Below, one piece after another: positions 5,030 to 10,260 of a stretch of DNA of 10,260 nucleotides. Both the position numbers and the translations under genes were made by a program. Positions within the stretch are counted from its first letter, which is position 1. Every line of letters begins with the position of its first letter. Under the pieces are notes generated by a model. That model was not told where the DNA came from and did no database searches. It saw only the letters and a list, made by a program, of their open reading frames with translations. Where the stretch lies: assembly GCA_902798605.1 (NCBI GenBank), contig CADBXH010000128.1, forward strand, positions 1 through 10,260, in the 5' to 3' direction. The stretch is from an uncultured Ruminococcus sp. (GTDB lineage: Bacteria > Bacillota_A > Clostridia > Oscillospirales > Acutalibacteraceae).

Positions 5030-7435
5030 AACGATAATTTTATGGAGTTAAAGGAACAGAAGATATGGCTCTGCTGGAACTTCCGCGAGAAAGGCGGAAA
5101 GAAAACCAAGGTTCCGATTGCCGCGTCAGGTGAAAAGACGGGCACGGACGAGGCGCACAGCGCGACTTGGGTGACTTTTGACGAGGCAAAAGCTGCCGCA
5201 GCCGAGAAGAACTACAGCGGCGTGGGCTTTGTGATCCCCAATGGTTACTTCTTCCTTGACATCGACCATCGGGATATGGACGACCCGTACATCAAAACGA
5301 TGCTGGAGCGGTTCGGCTCTTACGCCGAAAAATCCGTCAGCGGTGAGGGGTTGCATATCTACGGAAAGTGCGACTTTACGAAAGTTCCGACCGAGGAGAA
5401 AAACGGGAAGCTCAAGCTCCACCGCCGCTACTACCAGAAGAACCCCAACAACGGCACCGAGCTGTATATGGGCGGTCTGACAAACCGTTTTGCGGTCTTT
5501 ACCGAGAACCTTATTCAGGACAAGCCGCTCAAGGATTGCACCAACGCCGTTCTTGTTACGCTCGAAAAGAACATGAAACGGTCGGGTGCCCCGACAGTCA
5601 ATGCGCCTTTTGAAAAAGCAGCACAACAAAAACATCGGGTTAACGGCGCGTATGAACGCGGGAATAACGGTGAGGTTTTACAGCATAACCCCGGAAGCGC
5701 GGATCGGATGCAACGTCACGTTGCCGCAGGAGGGTTTGACGTTATCTGTAAATTACGCAAGCAGAAGAACGGCGAAAAGTTTTGCAAGTTGTTTGATGAG
5801 GGTGACTTCTCGGATTACGGCAGCCATAGCGAAGCGGACTTGGCGCTTTGCTCTATGATTGCCTTCCGCGTGGGTGATGATTCCGACGCGATCGACCAAA
5901 TATTCCGTCAGTCAGCACTCTACCGCGAGAAGTGGGAACGCGAAGATTACCGTGAAGAAACGCTCGCAAAGGGGATCGAGGCTTGTAACGGCGTTTATCA
6001 CCGTACACTGATGCCGCGTCCCGATTTTATCAGGTTCAACGAAATGACCGGTCAGCCCTATGTGGTTGTTCCCGCGCTCGCTCAGCACGTCAGGGATAAT
6101 ATGAAATACCTTTTGGTGCGCGACAGCGGCAAGCACGGTCTGCTCAAATACGTCTACGAGGGCGGCGTGTACAAGCTCTATGCGGACGAGATGTTCAAGG
6201 GCTGCATCAAGCAGTTCGTAGAGGATTACGACCCCGAACTCGTCAAAATCAATCAGATAAACGAAGCCTTCCAGCACATCATCACAGATAGAAATTACAT
6301 CGGTCAGGATGATTTGAATTCGCGCGAGGATATCATCAATTTTCGCAACGGTCTGCTCATCGTGACGGCGGACAGGCTGGAGCTGATACCGCATACGCCC
6401 GACCTCTATTCGACCATTCAGATACCCTGCGACTGGATGGGGGAGCGCCGCGATACGCCCGTTTTCAGCGAATACATCAAGACCCTGACAAAAGGAGATA
6501 AGGATACAGCGCGGCTGCTTATGCAGTTTATGGGCGCCTGTCTGTCAAATATAAAAGGCTGGCGAATGAAAAAGAGTCTGTTCCTCGTAGGTGACGGCAA
6601 TACTGGAAAAAGCCAGCTGAAAAGCTTGGTGGAGAAAATGCTCGGCAAAGGAAACTATACCGGAATAGATTTGTCCGAGATCGAAGCCCGTTTCGGTACA
6701 GGCACAATTTACGGAACGAGGCTTGCCGGTTCTTCGGATATGAGTTTTATGACTGTCGGAGAATTAAAAGCGTTTAAACTGCTTACCGGCGGCGACGCTG
6801 TGTTTGCGGAGTTCAAAGGTCTGCCGGCTTTTGAATACAAATACAACGGTTTGCTATGGTTTTGTATGAACCGTCTGCCCAAGTTTGGCGGCGACGATGG
6901 CAAGTGGGTGTACGACCGTATTATGGTGGTCAACTGCCCAAACGTCATCCCGCCCGAGAAGCAAGACAAAATGCTGCTCGAAAAGATGTATGCGGAGCGC
7001 GAGGGAATCATTTATTTGGCGGTGAAGGCCTTGCAAAAAGTCATTAAAAACGGTTATTTCTACGACGAACCCGATACCGTCACACAGGCGAGGGAGAAAT
7101 ATATGAGCGAGAATAACACCGTAATCAGCTTCTTTGAGGAATGTATGACCCGGCGTCTGAGTGACTCCATACGCGATAAGGCAACTACCGGCAAGATATA
7201 TGAGGTTTACCGTGCGTGGTGTTTCGACAACAACAGAGGCTTCGCGAAAACCGCAAAGGAGTTTCGGGAAACGCTGGCGAATCACCTCAACACAACATTT
7301 GAGGAGATGACAAAACGGGTTCACGGCAACCGATATTATACCGATTATACTTTGACTCTCGAAGCCAAGCAACAGTATGCAAGAATATATGGTTATGACG
7401 ATTCGAACACCGGCGAGGATGATTTTCTCACATAG
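5027..7435 (+). CDS. Replication protein: PrimPol domain fused to D5/P4-type SF3 helicase
   Basis: 802-aa bifunctional primase-helicase of phage, plasmid and satellite replicons. The N-terminal archaeo-eukaryotic primase/PrimPol fold (about 5-180) shows LDID (77-80; metal-binding Asp78 and Asp80), SGEGLHIYG (105-113; His110) and NRFAVFTEN (153-161). A helical segment follows, with a HSEADLALCSMIAF motif (about 267-280) as in NrS-1-polymerase-like proteins. The C-terminal D5-type SF3 helicase has INFRNGLL (437-444), Walker A GDGNTGKS (522-529), an acidic GSSDMS (568-573), sensor Asn615 in FCMNRLP and the likely arginine finger Arg631 in YDRIMVV. It should make primers and unwind DNA at the element's own origin, the iteron block that begins 15 bases after its stop. 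All key motifs are intact and there is no frameshift, so it may still be functional although the preceding HTH gene is broken. The start at 5027 is chosen for its GAGGAGGTG. Confidence 0.93.
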   Translation: MNDNFMELKEQKIWLCWNFREKGGKKTKVPIAASGEKTGTDEAHSATWVTFDEAKAAAAEKNYSGVGFVIPNGYFFLDIDHRDMDDPYIKTMLERFGSYAEKSVSGEGLHIYGKCDFTKVPTEEKNGKLKLHRRYYQKNPNNGTELYMGGLTNRFAVFTENLIQDKPLKDCTNAVLVTLEKNMKRSGAPTVNAPFEKAAQQKHRVNGAYERGNNGEVLQHNPGSADRMQRHVAAGGFDVICKLRKQKNGEKFCKLFDEGDFSDYGSHSEADLALCSMIAFRVGDDSDAIDQIFRQSALYREKWEREDYREETLAKGIEACNGVYHRTLMPRPDFIRFNEMTGQPYVVVPALAQHVRDNMKYLLVRDSGKHGLLKYVYEGGVYKLYADEMFKGCIKQFVEDYDPELVKINQINEAFQHIITDRNYIGQDDLNSREDIINFRNGLLIVTADRLELIPHTPDLYSTIQIPCDWMGERRDTPVFSEYIKTLTKGDKDTARLLMQFMGACLSNIKGWRMKKSLFLVGDGNTGKSQLKSLVEKMLGKGNYTGIDLSEIEARFGTGTIYGTRLAGSSDMSFMTVGELKAFKLLTGGDAVFAEFKGLPAFEYKYNGLLWFCMNRLPKFGGDDGKWVYDRIMVVNCPNVIPPEKQDKMLLEKMYAEREGIIYLAVKALQKVIKNGYFYDEPDTVTQAREKYMSENNTVISFFEECMTRRLSDSIRDKATTGKIYEVYRAWCFDNNRGFAKTAKEFRETLANHLNTTFEEMTKRVHGNRYYTDYTLTLEAKQQYARIYGYDDSNTGEDDFLT

Positions 7436-7449
7436 CTCTCGTGGCAACC

Positions 7450-7782
7450 GGTGGAAGTTGGTGAAAGATTGGTGGAGGCAATTCAGAGAACTGCCACCAC
7501 GATAATCCGCATAACCAAGCCGTTTTTAGAGGTTTGGTGGAAGAAGTGGAAGTAAAATGAATTTCTTAGAAAGATTTGAAAAGTTTTGTATGGGGTGTAT
7601 TAGAGTGGTGTAGTAGAGTGTGGGGTATATAAAAGTATTTATATAGAATTGGAAAAACCTCCACTTCTTCCACCAGCTACTGCCAAAAAGCACCAAACCC
7701 GCATAGGATAGCCGATTTCACAAATTGTGTTTGGTGGAGCAGGAAAAAAGTTCTTCCACCAAACAGCCACCTTACTTCCACC
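7450..7782. other. Probable replication origin: GGTGGAAG iterons around an AT-rich core
   Basis: The stretch after the primase has no gene but many copies of one motif. Forward: GGTGGAAG 7450-7457, GGTGAAAG 7460-7467, GGTGGAGG 7471-7478, GGTGGAAG 7536-7543, AGTGGAAG 7545-7552, GGTGGAGC 7733-7740. Reverse (CTTCCACC or near): 7657-7664, 7667-7674, 7753-7760, 7775-7782, and a CCACC core at 7494-7498. Neighbouring copies are spaced about 10-11 bp, one helical turn. Two larger palindromes are built from them: TGGTGGAAGAAGTGGA 7535-7550 against its complement at 7660-7675, enclosing a roughly 105-bp AT-rich segment, and TGTTTGGTGGA 7728-7738 against 7755-7765 (11 perfect bp, 16-base loop). P4-type primase-helicases bind iterons near their gene, so origin function is a strong inference. 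Confidence 0.75.
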
Positions 7783-7850
7783 AAAATACCGTTATAGCAT
7801 CAGCAATCCGTGGTTGTTCACGGTTTGTAAATACAAGTACACTGAAAGGG

Positions 7851-7999
7851 CAATGTCGTCAACTTAAGAAATAATCGCATACTTTTCCTTGCCATTGTAG
7901 GGGAGCACCCGCGTGTGCTCCCGAGGGCGTTCAATCATACTTTGACGCGGGCGGACACATGGGTCCGCCCCTACGAAAAACCTTAAGTTGACGACATTG
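7851..7999. mobile_element. Full-length MITE copy with perfect 18-bp terminal inverted repeats
   Basis: CAATGTCGTCAACTTAAG (7851-7868) is the exact complement of 7982-7999; GGG before and CCC after extend the symmetry to 21 bp. The 149-bp element encodes nothing. Inside are two GC-rich hairpins, GGGAGCAC...GTGCTCCC (about 7902-7922) and GGGCGGAC...GTCCGCCC (7950-7971), themselves bracketed by GTAGGGG (7897-7903) and CCCCTAC (7968-7974), suggesting a nested second repeat. The left 95 bp match the copy at 4636-4730 base for base. Unlike that copy, no 8-12 bp target duplication is visible: the flanks are ACTGAAAGGG and CCCTATGGGG. The ends resemble IS4/IS231-type ends, so an IS of that family elsewhere in the genome would supply the transposase. 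Confidence 0.87.
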
Positions 8000-8016
8000 C
8001 CCTATGGGGCGGTCTG

Positions 8017-8164
8017 AATCTCTACGCCTCCGTACACGGGCAACGGCGCGGAGTGTCGCGTGTAAACTCGCATAAGTTTTTATGGGAATAGGACGTTATC
8101 TGTCGTGGCTGAGGGTATAGGGAATAGAAAATCTCTGTCGCTCTATCAAAGGGCAACGGCGCGG
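8017..8164 (+). repeat. Diverged direct repeat (8017-8051 and 8130-8164), possible remnant of a lost gene
   Basis: Both copies begin AATCTCT, differ over 14 bases and then share GGGCAACGGCGCGG exactly, 113 bp apart and without gaps. In one and the same codon phase they read NLYASVHGQRRGV and NLCRSIKGQRRGV, so the similarity is at peptide as well as DNA level. Each frame is short and closed (TAG at 8118 before the second; stops after both), and neither has a ribosome binding site. The stretch 8003-8218 otherwise has no credible gene. I do not recognise the parent protein. Confidence 0.5.
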
Positions 8165-8218
8165 GGTAATGTACGCAAAAAAGGCGAAATCAAAAGGGTA
8201 ATAAAACTTGGAGGAAAT

Positions 8219-8533
8219 ATGAAAAGACAGGAAATTGAAAAAATCAAACAAATGCGGCTGAATGGGGCAACACCTACCGATATAGCACGAAAACTAAATA
8301 TGTCGGTCAATACTATAAAATCACACATCCGAAGGCACCCGATCATACCACCGGAACCAAAGTGCTTATGGTGTGGCGTCCCCGTTGTACAGCCGGAAGG
8401 ACGCAAGCAGAAAAAGTTCTGTTCGGACAGGTGCCGCATGCGGTATTGGAACAACATGTATCATTCATCGACAGCTATTCTAAAAAACCGACCGCGTAAA
8501 AATTTTCACTCGTTTTTTCAGGCAAAAATGTAG
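8219..8533 (+). CDS. Small HTH plus zinc-finger DNA-binding protein, sigma-70 region 4-like
   Basis: 104-aa protein. The start at 8219 is chosen for GGAGG four bases upstream; a longer in-frame GTG at 8105 has no ribosome binding site. Residues about 5-40 form a sigma-70 region 4/resolvase-type helix-turn-helix (MRLNGATPTDIARKLNMSVN, then TIKSHIRRH). A treble-clef-like metal site follows: CLWC (49-52) and FCSDRC (67-72), i.e. CxxC and CxxxC. Similar small proteins, often labelled sigma-70-like, occur on clostridial integrative elements; their exact job is not established. The tail after CRMRYW (80-104) is Lys/Ser-rich and not recognisable, and relatives as I recall them are longer, so the C-terminus may be altered. 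It probably regulates element genes, but no target is visible. The stop abuts a strong terminator. Confidence 0.75.
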   Translation: MKRQEIEKIKQMRLNGATPTDIARKLNMSVNTIKSHIRRHPIIPPEPKCLWCGVPVVQPEGRKQKKFCSDRCRMRYWNNMYHSSTAILKNRPRKNFHSFFQAKM

Positions 8534-8582
8534 CAGCCCTGTTTACCGAGATACCGTCTATCTCCGCAAACAGGGCTGTTTT
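8534..8582 (+). terminator. Intrinsic terminator of the HTH/zinc-finger gene
   Basis: CAGCCCTGTTT (8534-8544) pairs perfectly with AAACAGGGCTG (8568-8578), with an inner stem GAGATA (8548-8553)/TATCTC (8559-8564), followed by TTTT. It begins one base after the stop codon and closes the plus-strand unit. Confidence 0.9.
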
Positions 8583-8863
8583 GGGTTTATAATCATCGCG
8601 GGCAGAACGTCCAACTCTCAAAAAACTGCATAAATACTAAGGCGTGAAAATGATACAGTACTACAGAATAACAGACCTAGTTGAAATACAGGAAAACAAC
8701 TAAAAATGAGCTGATAAATGATATCAACTTTGAGGCTTGCAGTTTTTCACCCTTGACCTACCGAATGAAAAGTCAACAGGGATTTGGACAGCAAATATTC
8801 TGCATGAGCAGGTGTTTTCTCATCATCAAAAGCAAACAAACCGAAAGTCTGACAGACACAAAG
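8583..8863. other. Gene-free stretch between the mobile element and the tRNA terminator
   Basis: No credible gene is seen on either strand. There is a 17-codon open frame from ATG 8650 (MIQYYRITDLVEIQENN) without a good ribosome binding site, possibly a scrap of another small HTH gene. A 9-bp inverted repeat, AAAAACTGC at 8621-8629 and GCAGTTTTT at 8739-8747, is also present. If the element inserted beside the tRNA, the host junction should be here, but no repeat identifies it. Confidence 0.4.
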
Positions 8864-8899
8864 AAAAAAGCCATCCATGAAATACATCATGAATGGCTT
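8864..8899 (-). terminator. Intrinsic terminator of the tRNA gene
   Basis: On the minus strand AAGCCATTCATGA (8899-8887), a six-base loop and TCATGGATGGCTT (8880-8868) form a 13-bp stem with one mismatch, followed directly by a T-run. It starts 5 bases beyond the tRNA CCA end. Confidence 0.88.
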
Positions 8900-8904
8900 G
8901 AAAG

Positions 8905-8981
8905 TGGTGCGCCAACAGGGACTCGAACCCCGGACCGACCGGTTATGAGCCGGTAGCTCTAACCAACTGAGCTATTGGCGC
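8905..8981 (-). tRNA. tRNA with CAU anticodon, elongator type: tRNA-Met (or tRNA-Ile2)
   Basis: 77 nt including an encoded CCA. Acceptor stem GCGCCAA/TTGGCGC, D-arm AGCTC...GAGCT, anticodon stem ACCGG/CCGGT around loop CTCATAA (anticodon CAT), and T-arm CGGGG-TTCGAGT-CCCTG all fold without mismatch except one G-U. The fully paired first base pair excludes initiator tRNA. CAT can also belong to lysidine-modified Ile2, whose loop is often CTCATAA too; sequence alone does not decide, and Met is the default label. It has its own promoter and terminator. Its 3' end points to the mobile element on the left, the common target geometry for tyrosine integrases. Confidence 0.93.
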
Positions 8982-9000
8982 GGATTTAGCTGCAAATGAT

Positions 9001-9029
9001 ATTATAGCAGAATTGCGCGATGCTGTCAA
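9001..9029 (-). promoter_or_regulatory. Consensus sigma-70-type promoter of the tRNA gene
   Basis: On the minus strand: TTGACA (9029-9024), a 17-base spacer and TATAAT (9006-9001), both hexamers perfect. Transcription should start near 8994, about a dozen bases before the mature tRNA 5' end at 8981. Confidence 0.92.
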
Positions 9030-9039
9030 CATTTAATTC

Positions 9040-9065
9040 GGGCTGCCGCAAAATTACGGCAGCCC
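9040..9065 (-). terminator. GC-rich hairpin downstream of htpG
   Basis: GGGCTGCCG (9040-9048) and CGGCAGCCC (9057-9065) form a perfect 9-bp stem with an eight-base loop, 17 bases past the htpG stop. On the htpG strand it is followed by GAATTAAAT rather than a T-run, while the plus strand has TCTGTTTT after it. It is probably the htpG terminator, but an imperfect one, and lies just upstream of the tRNA promoter. Confidence 0.6.
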
Positions 9066-9082
9066 TCTGTTTTATAACCTTA

Positions 9083-10260
9083 TTACATCAACGAGCAGAC
9101 CAGATCGGTGTACTCCGACGGATTGTCAAGCGGGAGTCCCGCTATGAGGAGCGCCTGAGAGTACAATACCTCGGCGTATTTTTTCGCCTTGTCGATATCG
9201 GTTTGGATAAGCGACTCCATATTCTTGACTGCGTCGTGGTTGAGGTTGAGCTCGAGTACGCGCTGAGCCTTCATTCCGCTGTCGGGCTGGACGGCGTTGA
9301 AGTACTTCTCCATCTCGAACGAGATACCGCCCTTTGCGGTGAGGCAAACGGGATGAGATACGAGCTTTTTGGACTCGACTACCTCCGCCACTTTATCGCC
9401 GAGGGTTTCCTTTACAAAGGTGAGCAGAGCGGTGTTGTCCTTTTTCTCCTCGTCCTTTTCCTCGTCGTTTTCGATACCGAGGTCGTCGTTCGTCGCCGAG
9501 CAAAAGCGCTTTTCTTTGTACATCATAAGCGTCTGGAGAGTGAACTCATCGGCATCGTCTGTGCAGTAGAGGATCTCGTAGCCCTTTGAGCGGAGCAGCT
9601 CGGTCTGGGGCAGGGCGTCGATCGCCGCGGCATTTTCGCCTGTCGCAAAGTAAATACGCTCCTGACCCTCTTTCATCCTGTCGACGTACTCCGAAAGCGT
9701 TACGAGCTTTTTTTCGGTTGAGGAGTAGAACATCAGCAGATCCTGAAGCTCGTCTTTGTGCATACCGTAGTCCGAAACCACGCCGTATTTGAGCTGTCTG
9801 CCGAAGGCCGCAAAGAACTTCTCGTAATTCTCGCGGTCGTTTTTAAGCATTGAATTGAGCTCGTTTTTGATCTTTTTCTCGATATTCTGAGCGATAGTTA
9901 GCAGGTGACGGTCATGCTGGAGCATCTCTCTTGAGATATTGAGCGACAGATCGGCGGTGTCCACGATACCCTTTACAAAGCGGAAGTACTCGGGCACGAG
10001 CTCCTCGCAGTTTTCGGTGATCATAACGCCGCTGGTGTAGAGCTGCAAGCCCTTTTTGTACTCCTTGGAGTAATAATCATACGGAGCTGTTGAGGGGATG
10101 TAGAGCAGCGCCTTGTATGTAACAACGCCCTCTACCGATGTGACGATAGTTTTGATGGGCTTGTCCGCCGCCATAAACTTTTCGTTATAAAAGCGATCGT
10201 ATTCCTCCTGAGTAACGTCCTTTTTTGGGCGCTGCCAGATGGGGATCATACTGTTGAGCG
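9083..10260 (-). CDS. htpG: Molecular chaperone HtpG (Hsp90), C-terminal 391 residues; N-terminus beyond the right edge
   Basis: Cytosolic ATP-dependent chaperone that remodels client proteins as a dimer. The frame is open through the right edge (LNSMIPIWQRPK), so the in-frame ATG at 10249 is internal and not the start. The visible part begins at the linker before the middle domain (PIWQRPKKDVTQEEYDRFYN; in homologues LNKTxPIW). It includes the conserved NISREMLQ client/ATP-contact region, the middle-domain core FFAAFGRQLKYGV, an acidic low-complexity insert (NDEEKDEEKKDN) and the C-terminal dimerisation domain (RVLELNLNHD...AEVLYSQALLIAGLPL). The N-terminal GHKL ATPase domain, roughly the first 230-250 residues, is outside the window. 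A full protein of about 620-640 residues is expected. It forms its own unit, ending in a hairpin before the tRNA promoter. Confidence 0.95.
   Translation of the reverse strand, partial: LNSMIPIWQRPKKDVTQEEYDRFYNEKFMAADKPIKTIVTSVEGVVTYKALLYIPSTAPYDYYSKEYKKGLQLYTSGVMITENCEELVPEYFRFVKGIVDTADLSLNISREMLQHDRHLLTIAQNIEKKIKNELNSMLKNDRENYEKFFAAFGRQLKYGVVSDYGMHKDELQDLLMFYSSTEKKLVTLSEYVDRMKEGQERIYFATGENAAAIDALPQTELLRSKGYEILYCTDDADEFTLQTLMMYKEKRFCSATNDDLGIENDEEKDEEKKDNTALLTFVKETLGDKVAEVVESKKLVSHPVCLTAKGGISFEMEKYFNAVQPDSGMKAQRVLELNLNHDAVKNMESLIQTDIDKAKKYAEVLYSQALLIAGLPLDNPSEYTDLVCSLM

Noticed and set aside
7450..7782. CRISPR array in the repeated region after the primase
   Set aside because: Repeats are 8-11 bp, in both orientations and irregularly spaced, without uniform spacers; iterons explain them better.
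4636..7999. Composite transposon bounded by the two MITE copies
   Set aside because: The outer flanks (CATGCAAATG on the left, CCCTATGGGG on the right) do not match, whereas the left copy has its own complete target duplication.
8105..8218. GTG 8105 as start of the HTH/zinc-finger gene
   Set aside because: No ribosome binding site; the added residues overlap the direct repeat and have low credibility, while ATG 8219 follows GGAGG.
8650..8703. 17-codon open frame MIQYYRITDLVEIQENN as a gene
   Set aside because: Too short, with no clear ribosome binding site; the resemblance to an HTH N-terminus is only suggestive.
8681..8956. Plus-strand open frame ending in GAPTGTRTPDRPVMSR
   Set aside because: The end is the antisense of a tRNA, a well-known false protein signature; it overlaps the tRNA terminator and gene.

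Overview
The window looks like chromosomal DNA of a Gram-positive gut-type Clostridia, probably near Ruminococcus/Oscillospirales. The evidence is sortase-anchored pili, strong AGGAGG ribosome binding sites, and clostridial-type dispersed palindromes and small IS-derived elements. The exact genus is an inference that the sequence alone cannot settle.

Left part (1-4451, minus strand): a pilus operon resembling the FctA/T-antigen type known from group A Streptococcus (GAS). In transcription order it holds a sigma-like promoter (4425-4451), a signal-peptidase-like protein that has lost its catalytic Ser and Lys (SipA-like), the major pilin with two predicted isopeptide-bonded domains and an IPTG sorting signal (FctA-like), and a class B sortase. 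These are followed by a minor, NPQTG-anchored pilin and the first 294 residues of a large secreted adhesin that runs off the left edge. Two stem-loops lie between the pilin and sortase genes, where they could lower downstream expression. A dispersed palindrome sits between the minor pilin and the adhesin.

Middle part (about 4460-8580, plus strand): a decayed mobile element. It starts with a small excisionase-type HTH gene split by a 104-bp insertion with a 10-bp target duplication. Next come a PrimPol plus SF3-helicase replication protein of 802 aa and a block of direct and inverted GGTGGAAG iterons that is very likely its replication origin. A second, longer copy of the inserted element has perfect 18-bp inverted ends and resembles IS4/IS231-type MITEs. 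Then follow a diverged direct repeat and a small HTH plus zinc-finger protein with a textbook terminator. No integrase, relaxase or structural gene is visible.

Right part (8864-10260, minus strand): host housekeeping DNA. A CAU-anticodon elongator-type tRNA has a consensus promoter and an intrinsic terminator, and upstream of it lies the C-terminal two thirds of HtpG (Hsp90). The tRNA 3' end faces the mobile element, which is the usual geometry for tRNA-targeted integration, but no second attachment copy is visible.

In outline, the left genes build and anchor a covalently stabilised pilus, and the middle genes once excised and replicated an element now apparently immobilised by a MITE.
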